The translations under genes were made by a program, and so were the position numbers. A stretch of DNA of 32,422 nt from an uncultured Verrucomicrobiota bacterium (lineage in GTDB: Bacteria; Verrucomicrobiota; Verrucomicrobiia; Limisphaerales; UBA9464): contig CAIWVP010000080.1 in assembly GCA_903916195.1 (NCBI GenBank), positions 1-32,422 on the forward strand, written 5' to 3'. The notes beneath the pieces are model-generated. The model ran no database searches. It had not been told where the DNA came from and saw only the letters and a list, made by a program, of their open reading frames with translations. Below are positions 16,201-23,815 of this stretch, piece after piece. The stretch's first letter is position 1. Each line of letters begins with the position of its first letter.

Positions 16201-16748
16201 AGGCGGAATCATTGGCCGCCACGTTGCGGGAGGGCGCCGGCCGTTTTGTCCGGCTCCGACTGGCCACGCAGCTCTTGCAGGCGCAGATCGAGCGCTTCCG
16301 CAAGGAGAACCAAGGGCCGCTCCTGGAACGATCCGGCCGGCTCTTCCAGAGCATCACCCGAGGGGCCTTCAGCGGGCTCGACGCGGAATTCAACGCCGAG
16401 GATGTCCCCGTCCTGGTGGGGTCGCGACCCGGCGGCACCACCGTGGCCGTGGAAGGGATGAGCGAAGGGACCCGCGACCAACTCTATCTGGCCCTTCGTC
16501 TGGCCGCGCTCGAAAGGTATCTGGAGGAGCACGAGCCGATGCCCCTCATCCTCGACGATCTGTTGATCACCTTCGACGACGAGCGGACCAAGGCGATCCT
16601 GCCGCAACTCGCCGCCTTGGCCGGACGCACCCAGGTGTTCCTGTTCACGCATCACGAACATCTGGTCGAGCTTTGCCGGCAGACCTTGGGCGAAGGTCGG
16701 TTCCAAATCCATCGCCTCGATGCCGGCGCTGCGGGCCGGCCTGCCTGA
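13254..16748 (+). CDS. YhaN/SbcC-like SMC-type ATPase
   Basis: The 1164-residue protein begins MRLERLDIPAFGPFTDLELP and has Walker A GENEAGKSS at 33-41. YhaN-specific text follows (FGIHGQSADNFRHDYKNLRI, VDKNYFSTMFGLGGAELREG). The long middle (about 180-1020) is Ala/Glu/Gln/Arg-rich coiled coil. The C-terminal lobe carries a signature motif (GMSEGTRDQLYLALRLAAL, about 1067-1085), Walker B (PLILDDLLITFDDER, about 1096) and the FLFTHH switch. It is the SbcC/Rad50-like partner of the preceding nuclease. The Cys-x-x-Cys zinc hook of true SbcC is not apparent. The ATG overlaps the yhaO stop. Confidence 0.88.
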   Translation: MRLERLDIPAFGPFTDLELPFPAHDCDLHVIFGENEAGKSSLLRAIRDLLFGIHGQSADNFRHDYKNLRIRGEVSNRAGGRLVFQRRKGNKNTLLDVAGKELPDTALAPFLGSVDKNYFSTMFGLGGAELREGARQLLKAEGEVGNALFSASLGGTPIQKVLAALNEEAERLFKGRATSNVILRPAATRHKDLLKQSREAVVNPETWEAIERELAAGEETRKNLELEVAELGRRLAWIARCEDALPAVGRLSEQLRLLREMPPLPEVSSDFVARARVARSQAAATQGEVDRLTQHVAVLQEQLAGCEITPAVLEQATVVDRLHQDLGSYRDRKKALSDRDTKLAGLAPALSAGMQNLGLQGGPEVIGTLRLGSAARLACEEAARTLEAAEGLEESNTAKLAELQAQIATREKQMESLPEADLAPLRDALASAAGATEADRTRVAAEAEADRLARDVTDRHGRLPGAPRSLEATVALTPPSKATIRRVRDEMEGIRRDIKAEEAKVLEGKKRIENIQAELRRDARRGALPSPDALRDARQNRDHGWTLVLAEWKGDGAKVELVPGVPLEQAFPRTVAQADTIADDLIEQAEAVAQAEEKRFQISKSETQNREAEQKSEELRSALEKCQSAWEEAWTPCGMTPRTPDEMEEWREAWSGFKEEVGKLRTAEEALRQKRQQIREANEALASVLDGSEAKGFSALFEAARNKVRTAEKAEGRREAVAGELKALKEQLDALGRDRARMAQAAEAARQDWNAQCKAVGLPEGISPESGLALLLERKELLTSFDRWSEWSAEARTLSQQVGDHGREVEETAAALGIQGDSVEAQEAALWKALVAAKDGQTRHDQLAGQVQKAQVELEEKHQATTRAVQALEELVGVAQLDSAEELEPVLADLETRDRTAAQVATFRDTLSGLARGRPVDEFIDLVRAENPDDFPRQRAQHEGERQEKESQLQRVQDTLSETKRRQHELERAGDAAADHRQQAESLAATLREGAGRFVRLRLATQLLQAQIERFRKENQGPLLERSGRLFQSITRGAFSGLDAEFNAEDVPVLVGSRPGGTTVAVEGMSEGTRDQLYLALRLAALERYLEEHEPMPLILDDLLITFDDERTKAILPQLAALAGRTQVFLFTHHEHLVELCRQTLGEGRFQIHRLDAGAAGRPA

Positions 16749-17025
16749 GGAAGCGGTCCGGGTCAGACGCTCGGACCCCATCTCGTGGCCGCCCTGCGGT
16801 CGGCCGCACAAGCCTATGCCGCGGGCGACCCGGTCGCCCCGTGCGCCTTGCTTTGGCCGGACCCGGAACGGTTGGGGGAACGGATGACGGATCATCCCGC
16901 AGCTGCAGGCCCGGGCCCGACCTGTATGTCCGCGCCAAGCAACGGATCGGTGACCGCGACCCTCGGGCCCCCCGGGTTCTCCATCCAGTTGCGCGCCTTC
17001 GACAGCTCCAAGAGCGGCTCTGAAC
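16749..17025 (+). pseudogene. PglZ-like N-terminal remnant
   Basis: Downstream of yhaN a frame from GTG 16785 reads AALRSAAQAYAAGDPVAPCA, LLWPDPERL. The text then continues in a second frame as IIPQLQARA and in a third as PDLYVRAKQR. Stitched together this resembles the start of PglZ-domain proteins (alkaline-phosphatase-like, found in BREX and related phage-defence loci; pattern LWPDPERLWEPVIPQLQAR followed by LPDLYV). At least two frameshifts and loss of the remaining several hundred residues make it non-functional. Identification rests on a short motif and is moderate. Confidence 0.42.
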
Positions 17026-17057
17026 CACGACGATTATTTTTCTTGGTGACGACGATC

Positions 17058-17087
17058 AAAATCCCCTACCTGGGGTGAGGGGTTTTT
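17058..17087. terminator. Rho-independent terminator after the yhaO-yhaN operon
   Basis: CCCCTACC (17063-17070) pairs with GGTGAGGGG (17074-17082) with one bulged base and a 3-nt loop, followed by TTTTT (17083-17087). AAAA precedes the stem, so it could act in both directions. It lies about 310 bp after the yhaN stop, past the PglZ remnant. Confidence 0.6.
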
Positions 17088-17281
17088 CGGTGTGTCCGGC
17101 GCAGCCGGACGGCGCGCGAGTGCCCGTTGGTCTTGGGGCACGCCGCAAGATGATCACCGGAAAGCAATGCCTGCTGGTCTCTGAGGAACTGGTTGAAGCC
17201 GCGGATGGCGTCGGCGCCGATGGCTTGCATGGACCCGGAGCAGTCGAGCACGACAGTGATATGGGAGTGGCCTGCGTCCAT
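17066..17281 (-). pseudogene. VWA-domain protein, N-terminal fragment
   Basis: The ORF reads MDAGHSHITVVLDCSGSMQA then IGADAIRGFNQFLRDQQALL. This is the first strand of a von Willebrand factor A domain with the D-x-S-G-S MIDAS motif (residues 13-17). After about residue 42 similarity stops and the frame runs through the terminator hairpin. Complete proteins of this type are about 200 residues or longer. It may be a deletion relic rather than a short functional gene. A second perfect hairpin, GTCCGGC-GCA-GCCGGAC, lies within it at 17094-17110. Confidence 0.5.
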
Positions 17282-17461
17282 CGATGGAGCCTTTCAACAT
17301 ATCCGGACGCGGAGCCCTCGGCCGGTCCGGACCGGCCGGCCAAGGTGGGCTCTGCGGTCATCGCAAATGCCTCCATATATTGTGTGCGCGTGCGTACGCA
17401 CGAGGTCGCACGCGAGGGGAAGGGTTCGATCCCGGACGAACGGCACCCACCTGCCAGCCCT

Positions 17462-17545
17462 ATCCACGGGGTCTCGGACGAGGCGGCGGTGGCGCATGGG
17501 CCAGCCGAAGATGCGTTCGACGCCCCAGCGGCGTGCCAGGACGTG
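17462..17545 (-). pseudogene. IS5-type transposase C-terminal fragment
   Basis: The minus strand reads VLARRWGVERIFGWPMRHRR then LVRDPV. This is the RW-VERTFAWL-RxRRLxKD motif near the end of IS5-family DDE transposases, which contains the catalytic Glu (in G-V-E-R). Nothing else of the element is evident. In the rest of 17282-17746 I see no gene: the plus-strand frame starting MECGPKMWRGITEVVTFHFS is unrecognised and probably chance. Confidence 0.55.
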
Positions 17546-17746
17546 GTCTTCATCTCGCGGAGCCCGATGGAGTGCGGGCCGAAGATGTGGCGTGGGATCA
17601 CCGAGGTCGTGACCTTCCACTTCAGCGAGCCGGGCGATCTGGAGTGGCTTTCGGCCCACGGATCCGATCCGGAGCGTGTGTCGGCGCTGCCGCTGCGTGC
17701 CCGTATCGTCAGGGACCGCTTCGGCCGTGAGAAGGCCGAGGGGCGT

Positions 17747-18163
17747 TCAAGACTGCGCCGGCGAACGCACGTCCAGATCCGGGGCCAACGCCCGGAAGCC
17801 GGACAGATTCAGCGTCCAGATCATCTTCGCCTTCGCCAGCCGGGCCGCCTCCAGGATGAGCAGATCGTAGATGGCCCCGCCCCGCGCGCCGCGGCGGTGG
17901 GCCGAGTCCAGGCAAGCCAGCATCTGCGGGCCGGAAAGGCTGGTGAGGGTGAGGCCGGGGGTGAGCTGGCGGAGCATCTTCGCCGCCTCGGCGGGCCTCA
18001 CGCGGAATCCCAGTCGTCCGCCGGTGAGCCGGTTGAAGCTCTCGGCCAGACAATGGGTGGCGGTGTCCGTCGCTTCGGCGACCAGCTCGGCGCATCGGAG
18101 TTGATGAGGCTGCCCGGCGACCAGCGCCTCGATCAGGATGGAGCTGTCCACGAAGGTCTTCAT
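17747..18163 (-). CDS. vapC: PIN-domain toxin (VapC family)
   Basis: The 138-residue product begins MKTFVDSSILIEALVAGQPH, the N-terminal PIN motif with Asp6. It keeps a central Glu (CLAESFNRLTGG) and an Asp in GGAIYDLLILEAA, and ends with TLNLSGFRALAPDL. These acidic residues bind Mg2+ in this ribonuclease family. Length is normal for VapC. Its ATG overlaps the stop of the upstream antitoxin gene (ATGA at 18163-18160), the typical vapBC arrangement. Target RNA is not predictable. Confidence 0.85.
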   Translation of the reverse strand: MKTFVDSSILIEALVAGQPHQLRCAELVAEATDTATHCLAESFNRLTGGRLGFRVRPAEAAKMLRQLTPGLTLTSLSGPQMLACLDSAHRRGARGGAIYDLLILEAARLAKAKMIWTLNLSGFRALAPDLDVRSPAQS

Positions 18164-18390
18164 CGTTCGTCGCGCATCTCGCGCAGCGAGCCGGCCACAT
18201 CGACCGGTTGGGTGCCGACGATCAGGAGCCGGCCTTTGACCCGGCGCACCTGGGCGAACGGCGCCTCGGCGGGTCGGAGCACGGTGAGACGCCAAGAGCC
18301 GTCGCCATCGGGCCGGTAAACCACGGCCGCGCCGGGTTTGATGCCCGCCGGCATCGTCGCCCGCCGCTTGCTGTCCACCACGTAAGTCAT
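18160..18390 (-). CDS. vapB: AbrB-type antitoxin (VapB family)
   Basis: The 76-residue product starts MTYVVDSKRRATMPAGIKPG, the swapped-hairpin AbrB fold used by many antitoxins. A tail (VGTQPVDVAGSLREMRDER) presumably wraps the PIN toxin. Such antitoxins neutralise VapC and repress their own promoter as a complex. An inverted repeat 14 bp upstream (18404-18422) is a fitting operator. I chose the ATG at 18390 because the domain begins there; longer in-frame extensions upstream look non-coding. Confidence 0.8.
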   Translation of the reverse strand: MTYVVDSKRRATMPAGIKPGAAVVYRPDGDGSWRLTVLRPAEAPFAQVRRVKGRLLIVGTQPVDVAGSLREMRDER

Positions 18391-18403
18391 GGGAGAGAGT
18401 ATG

Positions 18404-18422
18404 TGGTGGGAGATTCCCACCA
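18404..18422. promoter_or_regulatory. Inverted repeat upstream of vapBC
   Basis: TGGTGGGA, GAT, TCCCACCA forms a perfect 8-3-8 palindrome just upstream of the antitoxin start. It is well placed to be the autoregulatory operator. Confidence 0.45.
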
Positions 18423-18747
18423 TCAAGGGCTCTTGAAGGCCCCCTGCCGACCCTCCGGTCCACTCTGGGCAAACCGTCCCTGGCCAAAGACGAGAGATCA
18501 CGCCCCAGTCGATTTCGAGTCGATCTCGAGTTGCACCGCGATAGGCCGAGCCCGCCTTTGGACGGATATCTGACAGGCGGCGTTCGTTCCTCGCACTCCA
18601 CATGGGCTTCCAGCCACAAAACATAGAATGGTTCGAGCGGTTGCGCGCATTCGCTCCGATTGACGCCGAGCGTGCGTGGCTCGATGGCGATTTCGGGCTC
18701 CTGATGAGTTTGTGTGGGTGAGTCGGAGGGAGTTCGACCGCCTGGCG

Positions 18748-18810
18748 GCCCGACCACGAGCCCTTGCTGTTCGCTGGGTTGTGGGAAACGTGGCGCGACC
18801 CCACGGACGC
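18748..18810 (+). pseudogene. SRAP-domain gene fragment
   Basis: About 20 codons read RPDHEPLLFAGLWETWRDPT. This is the signature strand of SRAP proteins (the intact copy in this window has EPFLLAGLWECWEP). No start or active-site residues survive, and the frame is buried under the 3' end of the next gene. Apart from this, 18423-18823 holds nothing I can assign. Confidence 0.4.
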
Positions 18811-18823
18811 GAGCCCGGAGGCG

Positions 18824-21184
18824 TCAACGGAAGCGCAACGAATACAGGTCCGCGTCTTTCATCACGAACCGCAACCGCACGGGACGGCCTTTCAGCTCGC
18901 TCAGATCCGGTCCGCGTTTCCACGTCACCAACCGCTCGATCTCGTCCCCGATCTGTTCCACCGCGTCGGCCAACGCGAAACCGGGAAGCGCCTTCCCGGC
19001 CGCGTCCTGGAGTTCGACGCGCAGCCCACCGGCCGCGCCGGCGCTGAAGTTCACCACGAGTCCACGGCCGGTGAAGGTGAGCGGCTTCGTCACGCACTCA
19101 CCGCCGGCGAACGGCGCGTTCACCGAGACGAAGCCATCCGTGCGCAGGGTGTGGCGGACGAGTTGGCCGCTCGGCTGCGCGTAGTGCGCCTGTTTGTAGA
19201 GCGACATCTCGGCCGGACCGGTCGGGACGATGCCGAGCGCGGACAGGCCGGCGCGCGAGGCCCAGTTGCCGAGATCGGGACCGGGCCGGATGAAGCCTTC
19301 CATGAAGGCGCGCGTGTAGCGGTCGCCGCCGCGGGTGGTCATGAAGACCGTTTCCGCCGTGTCGCTCGCATAGCCGGGGTGCACGCCGAGGGTCCGGGCC
19401 TGTCCGGCGGTGAGCGCCTTGCGCCCGGGCATGAACCGCATCGGCGTGGCGACGTAGATATGCGGCGCGCGGAAGTAGGGATGCGTCTGGCTCGTGTAGA
19501 GATGCTCGCGCGGCGCGTCCCCGAAACTCATCTGCACCGGCGCGGACCAGTCGAGGAAGTCGGTCGAGGTGGCGCGGCTGATGGTGCGGAACCCCGCGAA
19601 GTCGCCGCCGGTCCAGGTGCGCAGGTAGAGCGCGTAACATTGTTCGCTGGCGGACCAGAAGGCGACGTTCTGCGAATCGAAGGCGCCCTTCGTGATCAGC
19701 GGTGTCTCGCGCAGCTTGCGCCAGCGGAGCCCGTCCCCGGACACGAAGCCGAAGAGACCGCGCTCCGACGTGCCGGCCAGCGCCTTGAAGCGCTCGGCGG
19801 CGGGCACCCCGGGGCGAGCGTCTAGGAAGGGCGCGAAATTGTGTGAGAACGGAGCCTGGCCGGCGAGCACCACGTTGTTGCTGCGCGTGCCGTGGACTTC
19901 GAAGAGTCCCAGCGCGGGCTTGGTGAAGTGGATGCCGTCGCTGCTTTCGGCGTAGCAGGTGACCTCGGTTTCCGAGCCGTCGGGGCCGTCGACGGGATTG
20001 CCGCGGTAGTAGCAGCGGAAGCGCTCACCGTCGTGCAGCACGGTGACGTAAGCGCTGAAGGCGCCCTCCCACGGCGCGTCGAAGCGCAGCGCGACATCCG
20101 CGGGATGCGGCTCGTGCAGCTTGAGCGAACAGCCGTCGAGCTTCCCGATCAGCAGGTCGTCCGTGAACAACTCCAGGCGCGAGCCGAGCGCGACGGGTTT
20201 CTCCGGGGCTGTCTCGGCGGCCGCCCCGACGACCGACGCGTGGGAAGCGGCATTGATCTGCGTCTGCCGCGCGGCTTCGGCGAGCGAGCGGATGGGCACC
20301 GAGGGTCCGGGCGGTGGATCAGTGGGGTGCAGATAGAGACGGAACCAGCGCTCGGCGTGATCGCGCACGACATCCTGCGGCAGGTTGTGGGTGAAGCCTT
20401 CGTAGTTCACCAACCGCAGTCGTGCCGGGTCGTTGGTGAACGCGGGCCGGGCCGCCTCGACGAAGGCGCGCGCGGAACGGATGTCCACGACCTTGTCGTC
20501 CCCGCCGTTCACGAGGAGCGTCGCGGTGGGCCAGAGGTTCGAGGCATGAAGGATCGGGTCCACCGTGGTGAGGAGGCGTCCGGTCTCAGGCCATAGGCCG
20601 TTGGTGCCGCCGCGCCACAACCCGTTCGGTTGCCAGGTGTCGAGCCAAGCGCGATACGCACCCGTGCTGACGAACGCGACGACCGCCGCCAGTCGTGGGC
20701 CCTGGGTGGCCACGGCGAGGCCGGGGATGCCGGTCGAAGAGCTGCCGAACCAGCCGAGCTTGTCGGGATCCACGTCGGCGCGGGTGCGCAGGTAGGCCAC
20801 GATGCGCTGGCTATCGGCGATGGCGCGTTGGGCGGCGAGCGGGTAGCTGTGCGCGAAGCGCTCGTCGAAGACCAGCCACTGCGGCCGCCTCGCGGGATCG
20901 GGTTCAGGCGGATGGGCGACCGAGAAGGCGCAGAGCATCCAGCCTTCTTGGACGAGGTTCGTGCTCCAAGCGGGGGGCGCGTTGGAGTCGAGCGCGCCGA
21001 GCATGAGGATGACCGGATGCCGCGCCGCCGTCCCCGGGCACCACTGGAGAGCCACCTTCGCCGCCGGCCCGCCCTCATCAAGCGTGACCGACTCGAAGCG
21101 CACGGGAGCTGCGCCCAGGCCGAGGCGGAACGCCAGGCACACCAGTCCGGCCAGCAGATGGACCGACCGGAGCAGGGAAGACAT
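18824..21184 (-). CDS. Secreted alpha/beta hydrolase fused to a GH32/GH43-like propeller
   Basis: From ATG 21184 the product (786 residues) begins MSSLLRSVHLLAGLVCLAFR, a signal peptide; longer frames to 21301 lack coding character. Residues about 30-285 form an alpha/beta hydrolase: nucleophile elbow G-S-S-S-T (147-151, Ser149), acid in LLVNGGDDKVVD (about 229-230) and His266 in EGFTHNLP. Residues about 335-786 (LELFTDDLLIGKLDG, CYYRGNPVDGPDG, VTCYAESSDGIHFTKPALGL, WTGGDFAGFRTISRATSTDF) match the five-bladed propeller seen in secreted glycosidase-like proteins of planctomycetes and verrucomicrobia. A role in deesterifying and cleaving a polysaccharide is inferred. It is divergent from the isochorismatase-fold gene. 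Confidence 0.72.
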   Translation of the reverse strand: MSSLLRSVHLLAGLVCLAFRLGLGAAPVRFESVTLDEGGPAAKVALQWCPGTAARHPVILMLGALDSNAPPAWSTNLVQEGWMLCAFSVAHPPEPDPARRPQWLVFDERFAHSYPLAAQRAIADSQRIVAYLRTRADVDPDKLGWFGSSSTGIPGLAVATQGPRLAAVVAFVSTGAYRAWLDTWQPNGLWRGGTNGLWPETGRLLTTVDPILHASNLWPTATLLVNGGDDKVVDIRSARAFVEAARPAFTNDPARLRLVNYEGFTHNLPQDVVRDHAERWFRLYLHPTDPPPGPSVPIRSLAEAARQTQINAASHASVVGAAAETAPEKPVALGSRLELFTDDLLIGKLDGCSLKLHEPHPADVALRFDAPWEGAFSAYVTVLHDGERFRCYYRGNPVDGPDGSETEVTCYAESSDGIHFTKPALGLFEVHGTRSNNVVLAGQAPFSHNFAPFLDARPGVPAAERFKALAGTSERGLFGFVSGDGLRWRKLRETPLITKGAFDSQNVAFWSASEQCYALYLRTWTGGDFAGFRTISRATSTDFLDWSAPVQMSFGDAPREHLYTSQTHPYFRAPHIYVATPMRFMPGRKALTAGQARTLGVHPGYASDTAETVFMTTRGGDRYTRAFMEGFIRPGPDLGNWASRAGLSALGIVPTGPAEMSLYKQAHYAQPSGQLVRHTLRTDGFVSVNAPFAGGECVTKPLTFTGRGLVVNFSAGAAGGLRVELQDAAGKALPGFALADAVEQIGDEIERLVTWKRGPDLSELKGRPVRLRFVMKDADLYSLRFR

Positions 21185-21376
21185 CGGTGGAGGCTGGACC
21201 GCCGGTTTCTCGTGGCAAGGGGCGATCTCCATGCCACCCAGCTGCACCCATCCGGCCGGGATCATGGACACCTGACCTCCGGGTTCGGGGGCCGTGATCA
21301 CCGGTTGACCGACGTGGCGGGCGAGGTGGTGAAGGGGATCCTTGCCTGAGGGATGGCGCCCCCTGAGGCTGCGCCC

Positions 21377-22966
21377 ATGAACTCCCCCAGGCCGGTCCCT
21401 TGGATCCGTCTTATCGCCTCGCTGTGGCTTTTTGCGGCCTTTGCCACCGTGCCCGCCCGGGCCATCACGCTAGAACTCCAGCGCCGTGATCCGGTCACCG
21501 GCGCGATCCTTCTCCAGCCCGAGACCGTGGACCCGAGACACGTGGGCGTCATCGCTGTCGACGTCTGGAACCATCACTGGTGCAAGACGGCGACCATGCG
21601 GGTCGATGCCATCGTGCCGCGGATGAACAAAGCGCTGGATGCCGCCCGCTTGCTCGGCATGACGGTCATGCTCTGCCCTAGCGACGTGGTGGACAACTAT
21701 GTCGGCTACCCGCAGCGCGAGGCAGTCTTTGCCCTGCCCAGATTGAGTGTGCCCACGGTGGTCGATGTCACATGCCCGCCGGTGCCGGATGCCGGGGGGT
21801 GCGCCTGCGGCCGCGAACGCTGCGCCGGCAACTACGGCTGGGATGGCATGCACCCGGGCCTGCGCATCGATGCCGCGGACCTGATGCCCGACACCCAGGC
21901 CGAGGTGTACGCCATCTGCAAGAAACACGACCTGACCCACCTCATCTATGTCGGGTTCCACACCCAGGTCTGTCTGCTCGGCAAACCGATGGGGTTGAAG
22001 GCGATGAAATCCGCCGGGCTGAATTGTGTGCTGGCCCGTGACATGACGGACGCGCACCCCGGCTATGATCCGGCGCGCAACTTCACCCCCGACCTCAACA
22101 CCGGACAGGTCGTGGAGCATTTTGAGAAGCACCTGGCGCCGACGATCAGTTTCCAGGCCGAACTGGCGAAGCTGGGCAAGTGGGACCCGGACTGGGTGGT
22201 GGATCCGGTCCGCGTGACGCCCTGGGGCACACCGATGCGCCCGCACCTGTTCGAGGAACCCGTGACCGTGACGCTCACCGCTCCGCTCCAGCCCGGCGCG
22301 GAGATCCGCTACACACTCGACGGTTCCGTGCCCACCCCGGCCTCGATACTCTACTCCAAGCCCATCCTCGTCCGGGACACCACCCGCCTGCGGGTCGCCG
22401 CCTTCCGCGATGGGCGGGCGGTTTGCCTGGAATCGGAGGGGGCCTTCGCTCGGATGGGCCCGGTGCCGCCGGCACCGGATGTCGCGATCGGTGATCTGAA
22501 GCCGATCCGCAACGTCGGGTTCGGTCACAGCTACGGCGGGGAAGTGCGCTATTCCGGCAACACCCGGCCGCCCCAGAAGGACAGGTCGAACCTCGGCCAG
22601 GAGCTGAGGATCAACCGGAAGACCTACCCGCAGGGCATGGGCGTGCATGCGCCCTGCGAACTCGGGTATGAGATCAAGCCCGGGTACCGACGCTTCGTCG
22701 CCCTCGCGGGCGCGGATGAAAACCTGCTCAGCATCAGCAACGGCTCCAACCTCGCGAAATATCCCAGCGTGGTTTTCAAGGTCTTCATCGACGGCCGGGA
22801 AGCGGCGGCCAGTCCGGTCATGCGGGTGCTCTCGCCCGCCTGGCGGTTCGACGTGCCGCTGCCCGAGGGCAGCCGGATGATCAATCTCGTCGCCATGGAT
22901 GCCGGCGACGGTTCGCGCGAGGATTTCGCGGATTGGGCCCATGCCGGGTTCATCGTCCGGAAATGA
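21377..22966 (+). CDS. Secreted isochorismatase-fold hydrolase with chitobiase-C and NPCBM domains
   Basis: Starting at ATG 21377 (a weaker in-frame start lies at 21353), the 529-residue product opens with a signal peptide (MNSPRPVPWIRLIASLWLFA, cleavage near ARA-I). Residues 55-255 are a cysteine-hydrolase (isochorismatase-like) domain with Asp62 in GVIAVDVWNHHWC and Cys199 in VGFHTQVCLLG. About 265-355 is a chitobiase/beta-hexosaminidase C-terminal-type beta domain (EIRYTLDGSVPTPASILYSK). About 375-529 is an NPCBM carbohydrate-binding domain (INRKTYPQGMGVHAPCELGY). The two appended domains suggest it works on or is anchored to glycans. The substrate is unknown. Confidence 0.78.
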   Translation: MNSPRPVPWIRLIASLWLFAAFATVPARAITLELQRRDPVTGAILLQPETVDPRHVGVIAVDVWNHHWCKTATMRVDAIVPRMNKALDAARLLGMTVMLCPSDVVDNYVGYPQREAVFALPRLSVPTVVDVTCPPVPDAGGCACGRERCAGNYGWDGMHPGLRIDAADLMPDTQAEVYAICKKHDLTHLIYVGFHTQVCLLGKPMGLKAMKSAGLNCVLARDMTDAHPGYDPARNFTPDLNTGQVVEHFEKHLAPTISFQAELAKLGKWDPDWVVDPVRVTPWGTPMRPHLFEEPVTVTLTAPLQPGAEIRYTLDGSVPTPASILYSKPILVRDTTRLRVAAFRDGRAVCLESEGAFARMGPVPPAPDVAIGDLKPIRNVGFGHSYGGEVRYSGNTRPPQKDRSNLGQELRINRKTYPQGMGVHAPCELGYEIKPGYRRFVALAGADENLLSISNGSNLAKYPSVVFKVFIDGREAAASPVMRVLSPAWRFDVPLPEGSRMINLVAMDAGDGSREDFADWAHAGFIVRK

Positions 22967-23032
22967 GGCCGCGCCCGGGATCCGGAACCGGCTTGGATGG
23001 GATCGCCCCATGTGAGTCATGTCCCTGCAAAC

Positions 23033-23048
23033 GGGGGCCGCGGCCCCC
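23033..23048. terminator. 16-bp GC palindrome after the NPCBM gene
   Basis: GGGGGCCG and its complement CGGCCCCC abut with no spacer, and GCAA/TTGC flanks extend the pairing with a small bulge. It lies 67 bp after the stop. With no T-run its role as terminator is tentative. I see no gene in 22967-23643. Confidence 0.4.
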
Positions 23049-23437
23049 TTGCTATCGGTGTGCCGGTTCGCCGCGCCGCAAGGGTCTTCCGTCTGAACGT
23101 GGGCACGGGATGCTCCGGCTGGATTCCAGTGGACGGCCAGCCCCAGTGTCACCGCTCCCGGTCGTGGACTTCGTCGGAGCCGGCACGGTGCGCCACGGTC
23201 GGAGCGGAGCCGGCCTCTGCGGAACGTGCGTCCGACCCGACCCGAGGATCCGTCTCGGCGTCGCGCGCAACGTTGCCGTTGTGGTCGGTGTTGTTCGGGA
23301 CAATCAGGGACAGCGATGTTGCGTGAACGTGCGTTTCCCTGCGTCGAGGCCGAAACGTGCCGAAATCCGGAAGACGCAGCAAAGGCTCGTGAGCACGCAT
23401 CGGAACCAAGGTCCGCGAATTTCGGATCCATCGCTTT

Positions 23438-23488
23438 TGCGGCTTCGAGTCCCGCCAACCCCACCCCGCGGCCGGTCCGGTGCTTCGT
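23438..23488 (+). repeat. Right attachment repeat (copy of tRNA-Leu 3' end)
   Basis: This matches 3658-3708 at 47 of 51 positions in direct orientation, including TTCGAGTCCCGCC of the T arm and GCGGCCGGTCCGG beyond the tRNA. The rest of a tRNA is absent, so it is only the duplicated 3' end expected at the far end of an integrated island. Mismatches suggest the duplication is old. Confidence 0.7.
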
Positions 23489-23593
23489 CGTCGCCGGTCG
23501 GCGGTCCTCCCCCGTTTGAGCAGCCGGCGCCGGCGCCGGACGTTTCGTCTGCTGCATCCCCACAAATACTCGGGCGCCGACGGCAATGCTCGC

Positions 23594-23622
23594 TTGGCCC
23601 GCCGTAGTCCTGTGCGTAGCAT
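23594..23622 (+). promoter_or_regulatory. Possible sigma70-type promoter for the hsd locus
   Basis: TTGGCC, a 17-bp spacer and TAGCAT each match the -35 and -10 consensus at 4 of 6 positions. They lie 22 bp upstream of the hsdM-like fragment. This is a position-based guess. Confidence 0.28.
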
Positions 23623-23643
23623 AGCGATACTTCAAAATCCCTG

Positions 23644-23784
23644 ATGACTTGGATTTCCCCCTCCGCCAAAGACGCCGACAACGCCGCGCTCGAAAAGCGC
23701 CTCTGGGATGCCGCCGACCAGTTCCGCGCCAATAGCGGCCTCAAGTCCCAGGAATACTCCGCCCCCGTCCTCGGCCTCATCTAG
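23644..23784 (+). pseudogene. HsdM N-terminal fragment (second methylase)
   Basis: The ORF has 46 codons: [46 protein letters not shown], then TAG. This is the start of a type I methylase HsdM of a different subgroup (expected to continue GLIFLRFAE). The stop sits where Phe is expected and similarity ends within a few codons. It lies directly before the intact hsdM, so an older hsd locus was probably replaced here. Translation of it could still couple to the next gene, 31 nt on. Confidence 0.6.
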
Positions 23785-23815
23785 CTCCGCCCCATCCGCC
23801 TAAATCTCCACTTTC

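Noticed and set aside
17075-18319. 414-codon plus-strand ORF across the VWA, IS5 and vapC region
   Set aside because: It runs antisense to a solid PIN toxin and several gene relics and has no coherent domain; it is open by GC bias.
18676-19047. 123-codon plus-strand ORF starting MARWRFRAPDEFVWVSRREF
   Set aside because: It overlaps the 3' end of the secreted hydrolase on the other strand and has no recognised domain; only the short SRAP-like fragment in a neighbouring frame is recognisable.
23438-23488. Second complete tRNA gene
   Set aside because: Only the T arm and 3' acceptor strand are present. There is no matching 5' acceptor, D arm or anticodon arm upstream, so it is an attachment duplicate.
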